From the NCBI GenBank assembly GCA_019359675.1, contig JAHHGX010000031.1, forward strand, positions 62,001 through 126,000: a stretch of 64,000 bases of DNA, written 5' to 3'. Numbering within the stretch: position 1 is the first letter of the stretch; each line of letters opens with the position of its first letter. The notes beneath the pieces are model-generated. The model made no database searches, was not told the DNA's origin, and worked only from the letters and a program-made list of their open reading frames with translations. This document shows positions 25,184 to 34,287 of the stretch, one piece after another. The translations under genes and the position numbers were made by a program. Source of the stretch: Calothrix sp. FI2-JRJ7. GTDB lineage: Bacteria; Cyanobacteriota; Cyanobacteriia; Cyanobacteriales; Nostocaceae.

Positions 25184-28100
25184 GTGGCAGCGAACCCAGC
25201 GACACTTAAAGCACTCGGAAAGTCAGAAGACGAGGTTATTGGTCGCACTAACTTTGATGTCTTAAGAAATCGTAACGATGCAGCAGTAGCAGTAGCGAAT
25301 GACCGTACCGTTATTACAACTGGCGAAACTCGTATATTCGAGGAAACGATATTATTTAACGAAAGTTCAAGAACTTATATAGCGACAAAATCACCTTACC
25401 GTGATGAAACTGGTAATATCATTGGAATAATTGGCATTTCCACAGATATCACCGAGCGTAAGGATATGGAAACCGCATTGGCTGAAAGCGACAGACGTTT
25501 CCGCTTTTTAGCAGAGTCAATACCTCACCTAGTTTGGCAAGTAAGTGCCGAAAACGAAATACTCTATGCTAATAGAAAATGGCTTGAGTATTGCGGTGTG
25601 AGTTATGAAGAGGCTGTAGCTAGAAAGTGGGTATCGCTAGTACCACCCGAAGATTTAAAACTTTGTGACTTAAAATGGGCAGAAGCTCAACAAACAGGTG
25701 ATATATATGAAGTGGAATTTCGCTTGCGACGCGCGGATGGAGAGTATCGTTGGCACTTAGCACGCGCGCTTCCCGTGCATAATAGTGCTGGAAAAATCAT
25801 TGAGTGGATGGGTACAAATACAGATGTTCATGATGTTAAACTATACCAGCAGAAATTAGAAGAAAGCGAAAATCGTTATCGCCAACTTGCCGAAAACGTA
25901 CCCCAACTAGTTTGGGTATCAGATTCAGATGGTAGTATTACATACTTCAACCAACGCTGGGTTAACTATACAGGATTAGAGTTAAATTTATATGCAGGTT
26001 GGGACTGGCGCCAAATAGTTCATCCCGACGACTTACCGCAAGCGATGGAAAAATGGACAAATGCCATCAATACTGGAACACCTATGTCCGACGTACAATA
26101 CCGTTTACGGCACCATGATGGTACATTCCGCTATTTTCTTGCTCGTGCAGTACCAATGCGCGATGCCGAAAATAATATTACAAGATGGTTAGGTACATGT
26201 ACTGATATAGATGACAAAGTAAAAACGGAAGAAGCTTTACGACGAAGCGAACAGCGGCTACGTTTATTTGTAGACTCCAATATAATTGGTATTCTTTATA
26301 CGGATTTCCAAGGGAAAATTTACGAAGCAAATAATGCCTTTTTAAAGATGATAGGGTATGCAAAAGAAGATGTTGAAAATAAAACACTCGACTGGCGCCA
26401 TTTAACACCGAAAGAATATTTGCCTATAGATGAAGAAGGTATTGTCGAAGCAGTAACAAAAGGTGTTTGTACTCCATATGAAAAAGAGTATCTTCGTAAA
26501 GATGGTTCGCGTATTCCTGTAATCGTTGGTTTTAAATTAGTCGAAGAACAAGCTGCTGTAGCATTTGTATTAGATAATTCTGAAAGAAAGCGCGCGGAAG
26601 CTGAACGCGACAAATTCTTCAATGTTTCGATAGATTTGCTTGGTATCGCTGGTTTTGATGGTTACTTTAAACGCATTAATCCTGCCTTCTATAAAATCCT
26701 TGGTTACAGCGAAGCAGAGGTACTTTCAACACCGTTTATTAATTTTGTCCACCTTGACGATGTTGCTGCAACTCTTAGCGAATTTGAAAAGCTAAAAAAT
26801 GGCGCCACTACACTCAAATTCGAGAACCGCTATCGCTGTAAGAACGGTGAGTATCGGTGGTTAACGTGGAACGCGGTTCCTGATGTTGAAAGTCGTTTAA
26901 TGTATGCAGTTGCACATGATTTGACCGAGCGTAAACAAGCAGAAGCTGAACGCGATAAGTTTTTTAATGTTTCGATAGATTTACTTTGTATTGCTGGTTT
27001 TGATGGTTACTTTAAACGCATAAACCCTGCTTTTGTAAATACACTAGGTTATAGCGAAGTTGAGATACTTTCTACTCCATATCTAGATTTAATCCACCCT
27101 AATGATGTTTCTGCAACAATTAGCGAAATGGCAAGAATAAACTCAGGCGCCACTACACTCAAGTTTGAGAACCGCTTTCGTTGTAAAGATGGTAGGTATC
27201 GGTGGTTAGTGTGGAACACGGCACCTGATATTGAAACTGGCTTAATGTATGCTGTAGCCCATGATATTACCGAACGTAAAAAAACAGAAGAAGCTTTACG
27301 GCGAAGCGAAGAAAGGCTACGCTTATTCGCCGAATCTGATGTTATAGGTATGTTATACGGTGACATTAAAGGTGGTGTTTTCCAAGCAAACGATGCCTTC
27401 TTAGATATTATTGGTTACACGCGGGATGATTTAGAAGCTTTTCGTATTAACTGGGTTGATATTACTCCACCAGAATATTTACCTTTAGATAAAGCACGTA
27501 TTGCAGAAGCAAGAACGCGCGGAAGCTGTACACCTTATGAAAAACAATATATTCGTAAAGATGGAACGCGCGTTGATGTATTAGTCGGTTATATACTTCA
27601 CGGTGAAAACCGCACTCAATCTGTAGCATTTATATTAGATATTACTGCTCGAAAACGTGCTGATGCTGAAATACGGCGCCTCAATGAAACGCTCGAAGAA
27701 CGGGTGAAACAGCGCACCGCTCAACTTGAAGCTGCTAATAAAGAATTAGAATCATTCTCGTATTCAGTATCTCATGACTTACGGGCGCCTTTACGTCACA
27801 TAGCAGGGTTTGTAGACTTATTAAAAAAACGGCTAGAAAAACAAGAAATAGACGAAACAAACAAACGATACATAAATACCATAGTTGACGCAACAGCCCA
27901 AGCAGGTAGACTAATTGATGACTTATTAGCATTTTCACGCATGGGACGCGCCGAAATGCGATACACAATATTAGACATGAATCTACTCGTGCAAGAAGTC
28001 AAGCGAGACTGCCACGATATAATAAAAGATCGCCAAGTTATATGGCATATAGAAACTCTTCCCCAGGTACAAGGCGACCCATCAATGCTGCGCCTAGTTT

Positions 28101-28651
28101 TGCGGAATTTGGTAGAAAACGCTTTAAAATACAGCAAAAATCGTGAAGTGGCATTTGTTACAATTGGCACCCTCAAACAAGTGGAAAGTCCTGAGTGTAG
28201 AGACACGATTAATCCCTACGGGAAAAGCTCCGGTTTACGTGTCTCTACGAGTAAACAGTTAGAAACTGAAGAAGAAGTAAAAAAACAAAATACTTCTTAC
28301 TCCAACTCCTTACTTACCACTCAGCACTCAGCACTCAGTAGAGACCGTATTAATTCGGTCTCTACACCAGCACAGAGTACTCAAGAAATAGTATTCTACG
28401 TCAAAGATAATGGCATAGGTTTTGACATGCGTTATATACATAAATTATTTGGTGTATTTCAACGCCTGCACACAGACCCTCGGTTTGAAGGTACAGGAGT
28501 TGGGCTAGCAAACGTTCAACGCATTATTCACCGTCATGGTGGGCGTGTATGGGCAGAAGGCGAAGTTGACATTGGTGCAACATTTTACTTTTCATTACCT
28601 AAGAACAGTGAAGCGTTGCAACCATTAGAAGGGGTCAGGAGTGGAGATTAA
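25184..28651 (+). CDS. multi-PAS sensor histidine kinase, N-terminally truncated
   Basis: 1155 residues from a GTG preceded by aaggaaag. About seven PAS/PAC units are followed by a coiled coil (about 825-850), a HisKA domain with SHDLRAPLRH (phospho-acceptor H864) and HATPase_c (NLVENALKYS, DNGIGFD, GTGVGLANV). This is the bacteriophytochrome-like kinase type of cyanobacteria. PAS units 5 and 6 are recent duplicates. About 70 residues (around 999-1067) inside the ATPase domain are encoded by intergenic-type repeats. The first PAS domain has lost its beginning to an in-frame stop. The response regulator gene overlaps or abuts its 3' end. Whether it still works is open. Confidence 0.88.
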   Translation: MAANPATLKALGKSEDEVIGRTNFDVLRNRNDAAVAVANDRTVITTGETRIFEETILFNESSRTYIATKSPYRDETGNIIGIIGISTDITERKDMETALAESDRRFRFLAESIPHLVWQVSAENEILYANRKWLEYCGVSYEEAVARKWVSLVPPEDLKLCDLKWAEAQQTGDIYEVEFRLRRADGEYRWHLARALPVHNSAGKIIEWMGTNTDVHDVKLYQQKLEESENRYRQLAENVPQLVWVSDSDGSITYFNQRWVNYTGLELNLYAGWDWRQIVHPDDLPQAMEKWTNAINTGTPMSDVQYRLRHHDGTFRYFLARAVPMRDAENNITRWLGTCTDIDDKVKTEEALRRSEQRLRLFVDSNIIGILYTDFQGKIYEANNAFLKMIGYAKEDVENKTLDWRHLTPKEYLPIDEEGIVEAVTKGVCTPYEKEYLRKDGSRIPVIVGFKLVEEQAAVAFVLDNSERKRAEAERDKFFNVSIDLLGIAGFDGYFKRINPAFYKILGYSEAEVLSTPFINFVHLDDVAATLSEFEKLKNGATTLKFENRYRCKNGEYRWLTWNAVPDVESRLMYAVAHDLTERKQAEAERDKFFNVSIDLLCIAGFDGYFKRINPAFVNTLGYSEVEILSTPYLDLIHPNDVSATISEMARINSGATTLKFENRFRCKDGRYRWLVWNTAPDIETGLMYAVAHDITERKKTEEALRRSEERLRLFAESDVIGMLYGDIKGGVFQANDAFLDIIGYTRDDLEAFRINWVDITPPEYLPLDKARIAEARTRGSCTPYEKQYIRKDGTRVDVLVGYILHGENRTQSVAFILDITARKRADAEIRRLNETLEERVKQRTAQLEAANKELESFSYSVSHDLRAPLRHIAGFVDLLKKRLEKQEIDETNKRYINTIVDATAQAGRLIDDLLAFSRMGRAEMRYTILDMNLLVQEVKRDCHDIIKDRQVIWHIETLPQVQGDPSMLRLVLRNLVENALKYSKNREVAFVTIGTLKQVESPECRDTINPYGKSSGLRVSTSKQLETEEEVKKQNTSYSNSLLTTQHSALSRDRINSVSTPAQSTQEIVFYVKDNGIGFDMRYIHKLFGVFQRLHTDPRFEGTGVGLANVQRIIHRHGGRVWAEGEVDIGATFYFSLPKNSEALQPLEGVRSGD
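28197..28365. repeat. intergenic-type repeats inside the histidine kinase reading frame
   Basis: Contains gtagagacacg/cgtgtctctac (28197-28248), actcagcactcagcactcag (about 28320-28338) and gtagagaccg/cggtctctac (28338-28365). These match families normally found between genes in this window, yet the reading frame is kept through all of them. Confidence 0.85.
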
Positions 28652-28661
28652 AGAAAGGTCA

Positions 28662-29135
28662 ATGGAACTGAAGCGTATACTCCTAGTAGAAGACAGCATT
28701 AATGATGTAGAGTTAATCCTGACTTCGCTGGCTGAAAATCATCTTGGTAACGAAGTTGTCGTCGTCCGAGATGGTGAGGAAGCCTTAGATTATTTATACC
28801 GTAGAGGTATGTACCGCTTGCGCCGTGAGGGCAACCCGGTAGTAGTTTTACTCGACTTAAAGTTACCCAAAGTAGATGGAATCGAGGTATTGTCAGAACT
28901 AAAAGCAAACAACTCGCTACGGACTGTTCCGGTAGTAGTTTTGACTAGTTCGCGTGAGGAACATGACTTAGCGCGGTGCTATGAGTTGGGGACTAATGCT
29001 TATGTAGTCAAGCCTATAGATTTTCACGAATTTGTGGATGTTATTAAAGGGCTAGGATTATTTTGGGCAATAATAAATGAACCACCACCAGGTTCAATAC
29101 CTCCCGCACGTAGTAATGCTCAAGGAATTAGATAG
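28662..29135 (+). CDS. response regulator, Rcp1-like single-domain receiver
   Basis: 157 residues from the ATG at 28662, preceded by aagaaagg; an in-frame GTG at 28641 overlaps the kinase stop. Receiver-domain residues are visible: E10-D11 acidic pair, phospho-acceptor D65 in LLDLKLPKVDG, VLTSSREEHD, and the Lys in VVKPIDFHEF. No output domain; a short Pro-rich tail. It belongs with the flanking kinases as part of one phosphorelay, as in phytochrome-Rcp1 pairs. Confidence 0.92.
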   Translation: MELKRILLVEDSINDVELILTSLAENHLGNEVVVVRDGEEALDYLYRRGMYRLRREGNPVVVLLDLKLPKVDGIEVLSELKANNSLRTVPVVVLTSSREEHDLARCYELGTNAYVVKPIDFHEFVDVIKGLGLFWAIINEPPPGSIPPARSNAQGIR

Positions 29136-29148
29136 GAGTTAAGATGAT

Positions 29149-31176
29149 ATGTCACAGCTAGTGTTTCTCTTGCTTGAAGATAGCTTGTTAGATGCAGAAT
29201 TAATCCAAGCGACACTCGCCGAGGGAGGCATTACCTGCGAACTCATTCAGGTGCAAACGGGCGAGGAGTTTTTAGCTAAACTTAGTTCGTCCTGTTATGA
29301 CTTAATACTTTCTGACTACACTATTCCTGGGTTTGATGGTTTCGCCGCTTTAGAAATAGCGCAGCAGCAATGTCCACATGTGCCGTTTATTTTTGTAACG
29401 GCAACAATGGGTGAAGAAGTTGCTATCGAAACGCTAAAAAGCGGCGCCACAGATTATGTGCTTAAACAGCGTCTCGACAGGTTAGTACCATCAATCCGAC
29501 GTGCCTTACGCGAAGCAGAAGAAGTAAAAGCACGTCAAAAAGCCGAAGCCGAATTACACCGTCGTGAACAAGAATTTCGCGCGTTAGTCGAAAATTCCCC
29601 AGACATTATTGCTCGCTTCGATACTAATTTTCGCACTTTATATATAAGCCCTGCAATCACCCAAATTACAGATTTACCTCCAGAAACTCTTCTCAATAAA
29701 ACACCCGAAGAACATAATCTTCCTGAACAAGTTTATAAGCAATGGGTCGAAGAAATTCAAAGTGTCATTGACTCCTCACAAGCAAGGTTTTTTGAATTAG
29801 AGTATCTTTCCAAAAGTGGTACACGGTACCTCGATGTGCGAATGGTACCTGAGTATGGAACTGATGGTTCAATCGAAACTATACTAAGTGTTGCTCGTGA
29901 TATTACTGTAATTAAGCGTGCCGAAATTAAACTACGCGAACAAAAAGCAGAGCTAGAAGAACTCAACCGCGTCAAAGATGAATTTTTAGCAGTACTTTCC
30001 CACGAGCTGCGAAGCCCCCTCAACGCCATTTTAGGATGGTCAAAAATATTACGTGGACGCAACGTAGATAAAGCAACATTAGATCGTGCGTTAGAAACCA
30101 TTGAACGCAACGCCAAATTACAAACCCAACTAATCGAAGACTTGCTTGATGTATCACGCATCATTCGAGGAAAATTAAGCTTAAAAGCTCATAAAACCAA
30201 CTTAGTACCAGCTATAGAAGCCGCAATAGATACGATGCGTCTCGCAGCACAAGCAAAATCGATCGATTTTAAATTTTCGATTTTGGATTTTACTTCGCAC
30301 ATAAATGGGTCAAGTGGTGAAAATCCAAAATTTGAAGTACTTGGAGACCCCAACCGTTTACAGCAAATAGTTTGGAATTTATTATCAAACGCGATTAAAT
30401 TTACTCCCAACACAGGACGAGTTGAAATCATACTCGAACGAGTTGAACGAACAGACACAACAGATATAAATTTTGCCCAAATAACTGTAAAAGATACAGG
30501 TATGGGTATTCGCAGTAACTTTATACCTTATGTGTTTGACTCATTTCGACAAGCTGACGGTTCCTCAACACGAAGATTTGGCGGTTTAGGTTTAGGACTA
30601 GCTATTGTGCGTCACCTCGTCGAACTCCACGGTGGTAATGTTTCCGCACAAAGTCCCGGAGAAGGAAAAGGCGCCACCTTTATAGTACGTATACCAATGG
30701 TAAAGAGTGCTGAGTCAAAAGTGCTGAGTTCTGAGTCAAAAGAAATACAAGACCTACTCAGCACGACTTACTCAGCACGACTCACTCAAGCTTTAGCTCT
30801 TTCAGGTGTACGTGTATTAGTAGTAGATGATGATGTAGACTCGCGTGACTTTTTAGCATTTGCACTAGAAGCATCAGGCGCCGAAATAGCATCAGCAGCA
30901 TCAGCAACAGAGGCACTAAATATATTACCAACATTCAACCCAATGGTATTAGTTAGCGACATTGGAATGCCAGACCAAGACGGTTATAGTTTAATCCGTC
31001 AAATACGCGAACTACCATATGAAAAGGGAGGTGCCGTTCCAGCAATAGCACTAACAGCATACGCAGGAGACGGAGACAAAAAAGCAGCACTTGCCGCAGG
31101 TTTCCAAACCCATCTACCCAAACCAGTGGCGCCAGACGATATAGTCAACGCAGTATCCGAATTAGTAAAAACCTAA
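29149..31176 (+). CDS. hybrid sensor kinase (REC-PAS-HisKA-HATPase-REC)
   Basis: 675 residues. Receiver 1 (D56 in ILSDYTIPG), PAS domain (about 140-265), HisKA with SHELRSPLNA (H285), HATPase_c (NLLSNAIKFTP, DTGMGIRSNFI, GGLGLGLAIV) and receiver 2 (VRVLVVDDDVDS, D604 in LVSDIGMPDQDG). It starts 13 bp after the response regulator, so the three signalling genes form an operon. Two segments (about 365-400 and 520-545) look like translated intergenic repeats. Confidence 0.92.
   Translation: MSQLVFLLLEDSLLDAELIQATLAEGGITCELIQVQTGEEFLAKLSSSCYDLILSDYTIPGFDGFAALEIAQQQCPHVPFIFVTATMGEEVAIETLKSGATDYVLKQRLDRLVPSIRRALREAEEVKARQKAEAELHRREQEFRALVENSPDIIARFDTNFRTLYISPAITQITDLPPETLLNKTPEEHNLPEQVYKQWVEEIQSVIDSSQARFFELEYLSKSGTRYLDVRMVPEYGTDGSIETILSVARDITVIKRAEIKLREQKAELEELNRVKDEFLAVLSHELRSPLNAILGWSKILRGRNVDKATLDRALETIERNAKLQTQLIEDLLDVSRIIRGKLSLKAHKTNLVPAIEAAIDTMRLAAQAKSIDFKFSILDFTSHINGSSGENPKFEVLGDPNRLQQIVWNLLSNAIKFTPNTGRVEIILERVERTDTTDINFAQITVKDTGMGIRSNFIPYVFDSFRQADGSSTRRFGGLGLGLAIVRHLVELHGGNVSAQSPGEGKGATFIVRIPMVKSAESKVLSSESKEIQDLLSTTYSARLTQALALSGVRVLVVDDDVDSRDFLAFALEASGAEIASAASATEALNILPTFNPMVLVSDIGMPDQDGYSLIRQIRELPYEKGGAVPAIALTAYAGDGDKKAALAAGFQTHLPKPVAPDDIVNAVSELVKT
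30711..30790. repeat. actcagc-type tandem repeats inside the hybrid kinase gene
   Basis: gtgctgagtcaaaagtgctg followed by actcagcacgacttactcag and again cacgactcactcaag, encoding the linker between HATPase and the second receiver. Same units as at 13961 and 38858. Confidence 0.8.
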
Positions 31177-31508
31177 TCACCCGTGGCACAATGACACAGA
31201 GTGCGAGTGGTTTATGTCAAAAGTTTTGGAAGGTTGTAGTTGTAGGTGAGGCATAGCCCCACTTACTATTCAATACCTTCGCCAGAATTCTGAGTTGGAA
31301 CGTAGTATAAACGCTTGTAGAATTAGGGTTTTTTCGTATAAGAGAAATAAGCGCTATAATTCCCAGAGTAGTTAAAAACTCCGTCCCGTTATTCCACACC
31401 TGGTTTTTAGATTTAAAGCCTTGGTGTATAAGGACTCTGGGGTCAACGTATAGCAGACAGATTCAATATTTTGTTTGACTGGAAACCTTGACGGCAAAAG
31501 TCTTTTTG
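31177..31508. other. non-coding region with no gene seen
   Basis: 332 bp downstream of the hybrid kinase. Several fragments of dispersed repeats, such as cacaatgacacagagtgcg near 31190 (the cacagagacacagag family) and gtaggtgaggcatagccccac near 31240. No conserved reading frame was recognised. Confidence 0.5.
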
Positions 31509-31688
31509 TCAATCATATTTTTGGCGAAGGTATTGACTATTGGCACCAGTTTCTTTCAATGCTGTTGCTAAATCTGGTTTAACATTAGAAGCTAATTTGA
31601 CTAAAGTGTTTATGTTATGTGTGTCAGTTGCTTCCAAATCATGCAATATTAAAAAACCTTTAAGCGCTTTTTCTGTGGCTTGCTGACG
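31509..31688 (-). pseudogene. HEPN-domain toxin remnant
   Basis: Reads RQQATEKALKGFLILHDLEA, then THNINTLVKLASNVKPDLATAL to a TGA at 31509, the second half of a HEPN (HepT-like) ribonuclease or toxin domain. A stop codon immediately precedes the first homologous residue, so the N-terminal half including any start is gone. HEPN genes normally pair with MNT nucleotidyltransferases; a decayed MNT gene lies at 24480. Confidence 0.7.
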
Positions 31689-31941
31689 CTACTTTATTCT
31701 AGTACTAGGTTGATGTGGCAAAGCTGCAAAGAAAAACTAAGGGATTTTCAAGAAATAAATTATCCATCTTGTGGGGTGGGCATCCCGAACCGCCTTAGAA
31801 TTGGAACGGGCAAGGATGCCCATTCCACAAGATAAAAGCTCATTCCACAAAGAAAAAAACGTTATAACCTCCCCAGGTACAAGCATAAAACCGAAATTTT
31901 GAGCAATACTGGTACATGAAAGTTTAAGTTGAGTCCTAAAA
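31689..31941. repeat. pepA upstream region with dispersed repeats
   Basis: Contains cttgtggggtgggcatccc (about 31768), ggaacgggcaaggatgccca (about 31802) and attccacaag, i.e. copies of the 22836-type palindrome, just upstream of pepA. No gene seen. Confidence 0.7.
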
Positions 31942-33417
31942 ATGGAAGTTCGAGCAACGAATACGCCACTATTGGAGTGGGCAGGGGATGGTTTAGCTGT
32001 CGGATTATTTGAAGAAGCTACAGAATTAACAGGCGACTTAGCGGCATTAGACGAAAAGTTAGCCGGTGTATTAAAAGAATTAATAACTGAAGAAGATTTT
32101 AAGGGTAAACTCGGAAGCACAGCTGTCACGCGCGTTGGTGCAGGTAGTCCAGTACGTAAAGTTATACTAGTTGGTTTAGGTAAACCCGATACTTTAAAAG
32201 CTGAAACACTACGACGTGCAGCAGCAGCTATTGCGCGTTTAGCAAAAAAACAAAAGTGTAAAACTCTTGGTATTAGTTTACCTATTGTAGATAGTGACCC
32301 AGCTATCAGCGCTCAAGCCATGACCGAAGGTGTACAGTTGGTACTTTACCAAGATATTCGTTTCAAGTCGGAGCCAGAAGACAAAGGACCACAACTTGAA
32401 ACAGTAGATTTACTAGGGTTAAGTGGACAAGAAGCAGCGATAGAACGTGCAAATCAAATCGCTTCAGGAGTATTTTTAGCTCGGCAACTAGTAGCGGCGC
32501 CTGCCAATGCAGTAACACCAATTACAATGGCAGAAACAGCCCAAACCATAGCTAATGACCACGGGTTACAACTGCAAATTCTCGAACAAGAAGATTGTGA
32601 AAAGCTTGGTATGGGCGCCTTCTTAGGAGTTGCACAAGCATCTGAAATACCACCAAAGTTTATCCACCTGACTTACAAACCAGAAGGAACACCTAAGCGC
32701 AAAGTCGCAATAATAGGTAAAGGTTTGACATTTGACTCAGGTGGTTTAAATATTAAAGGTGCGGGTAGCGGTATCGAAACGATGAAAATCGATATGGGTG
32801 GCGCCGCAGCAACATTAGGCGCCGCAAAAGCTATCGGACAACTAAAACCCGACGTAGAAGTTCACTTTATTTCCGCAGTCACCGAAAATATGATAAGTGG
32901 ACGTGCAATGCACCCAGGTGATATTCTTACAGCATCGAACGGTAAAACAATAGAAGTCAATAATACCGACGCTGAAGGACGTTTAACCCTTGCCGATGCA
33001 TTAGTTTATACTGATAAGCTTGGAGTTGACGCAATAGTTGACTTAGCAACACTAACAGGCGCCTGTGTAATAGCTTTAGGTGATGACATAGCAGGGTTAT
33101 TCACACCCGATGATAACTTAGCTAAACAATTAGAAGAAGCTTCCACCTCAGCAGGTGAAAAATTATGGCGAATGCCAATGGAAGAAAAGTACTTTGAAGG
33201 TTTAAAATCTGGTATAGCAGACATGAAAAATACAGGCCCGAGACCAGGTGGTTCCATAACCGCAGCTTTATTCCTCAAACAATTTGTCAAAGAAACCCCC
33301 TCTTGGGCACACTTAGACATAGCAGGGCCTGTTTGGGCAGATAAAGAAAACGGTTATAATCCCGGTGGCGCCACAGGTTTTGGTGTCCGCACGCTAGTAA
33401 ACTGGGTATTGAATTAA
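31942..33417 (+). CDS. pepA: leucyl aminopeptidase (M17)
   Basis: Cytosolic di-zinc aminopeptidase of 491 residues. Metal- and substrate-binding motifs are visible: [25 protein letters not shown] and the signature [15 protein letters not shown]-terminal macro-like domain (residues about 1-165) as in other bacterial enzymes. Start ATG at 31942 ([10 protein letters not shown]); no strong Shine-Dalgarno, common in this genome. It ends in a palindromic hairpin. Confidence 0.95.
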   Translation: MEVRATNTPLLEWAGDGLAVGLFEEATELTGDLAALDEKLAGVLKELITEEDFKGKLGSTAVTRVGAGSPVRKVILVGLGKPDTLKAETLRRAAAAIARLAKKQKCKTLGISLPIVDSDPAISAQAMTEGVQLVLYQDIRFKSEPEDKGPQLETVDLLGLSGQEAAIERANQIASGVFLARQLVAAPANAVTPITMAETAQTIANDHGLQLQILEQEDCEKLGMGAFLGVAQASEIPPKFIHLTYKPEGTPKRKVAIIGKGLTFDSGGLNIKGAGSGIETMKIDMGGAAATLGAAKAIGQLKPDVEVHFISAVTENMISGRAMHPGDILTASNGKTIEVNNTDAEGRLTLADALVYTDKLGVDAIVDLATLTGACVIALGDDIAGLFTPDDNLAKQLEEASTSAGEKLWRMPMEEKYFEGLKSGIADMKNTGPRPGGSITAALFLKQFVKETPSWAHLDIAGPVWADKENGYNPGGATGFGVRTLVNWVLN

Positions 33418-33429
33418 CCCCCCAAAATC

Positions 33430-33455
33430 TAGAGACTAAACATGTTTAGTCTCTA
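33430..33455 (+). terminator. 26-bp perfect palindrome after pepA
   Basis: tagagactaaaca and its exact inverse, followed by acacc. Member of the gtagagac hairpin family; probable terminator for pepA. Confidence 0.75.
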
Positions 33456-33589
33456 CACCACAACACACAACATTACAAACAATAAACGGAATGCGAGGGC
33501 GCCCGTGACAGAAGAAAGTAAATATCAACCACTTCAGAAATACCTAGAAGAAAGCAACAAAAAGAAGCTCGACGGCATCAAAAAATATT

Positions 33590-34107
33590 TAGGAGTCGTA
33601 AAGATTTTCAATATAAAACTGCTCATAAGCTTGTGCGTACTGGGAAGAAAGTATTCTTTCCAGAAAAGTTAAATTTACAAGGTTTGAGCAAAAGAAATGC
33701 GCCAAAACTTGATTCCGAAGGTAAATATTTACCGAATGGTCAATCCGCTAAGTCGGCATTGAATAAGTCTTGGATGGATGCCGCTTTTGGACAGTTTTTT
33801 GAGATATTGGGTCACATAGCCGAAGTAAGCGGTCGCCATAGATATACCTCAAAATCCTGCGTATACTTCCCAGGTTCTCAGTTATCGGAACGAGATAGTT
33901 TTTACCGATACTGATATTCGAGAATATTGGGATGAAAAAGAAATGTTGAAAGTTGATAGAGACATTAATGCCTCTATTAATTTGAAGCGACTGGGGTTGG
34001 GCATTTTCCCCAGGATAAAACGCCGTAGTGGGAAGATTTCTGTAGTTGGAACTATGGAAGAAAGTACCACGAAGGAAATTCTAGATATCCTGAAAAGGAC
34101 TCTATGA
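33590..34107 (+). pseudogene. TnpB (IS200/IS605 OrfB) transposon nuclease remnant, frameshifted and 5' deleted
   Basis: First part (to about 33830) reads DFQYKTAHKLVRTGKKVF, then LNLQGLSKRNAPKLDSEGKY and NGQSAKSALNKSWMDAAFGQ. A one-base frame change near 33830 leads to VAIDIPQNPAYTSQVLSYRN, IREYWDEKEMLKVDRDINAS and the tail GIFPRIKRRSGK to TGA at 34107. The zinc-finger cysteines between these blocks are gone, and the N-terminal half is missing. It joins unrelated sequence upstream (ESKYQPLQKYLEES). The 3' end hairpin is still present. Confidence 0.85.
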
Positions 34108-34109
34108 AG

Positions 34110-34140
34110 CCTACACCATACCGTTTACGGTTGGTGTAGG
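34110..34140 (+). mobile_element. right-end hairpin of the IS200/IS605-type element
   Basis: cctacacca and tggtgtagg form 9 bp, continued by accgt/acggt with a one-base bulge and a tt loop. The hairpin begins 2 nt after the TnpB stop codon, the position expected for the transposon right end and the guide-RNA scaffold of TnpB. Confidence 0.75.
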
Positions 34141-34287
34141 AGATGTCACTAAATCAAATGGCGTTAAGTGCTTTATTCTTCTTCGCTCTGTGAACTCTGT
34201 GTCTCTGTGGTAAAAAATTATATGTAATGCACAGGCAGGGACGCCTGTGCCACAAGCTATCAAAATTAATGATTATGAATCAGTAGA
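34141..34287. other. short spacer with gene-end repeats
   Basis: Contains ctctgtgtctctgtggtaaa and gcacaggcaggacgcctgtgcc-like inverted repeats (gcaggcag..cctgtgcca) downstream of the LOG-family gene. Confidence 0.5.

Noticed and set aside
33442..33672. 76-codon frame MFSLYTTTHNITNN
   Set aside because: Begins inside the pepA terminator palindrome and runs across the junction into TnpB DNA in the wrong frame.
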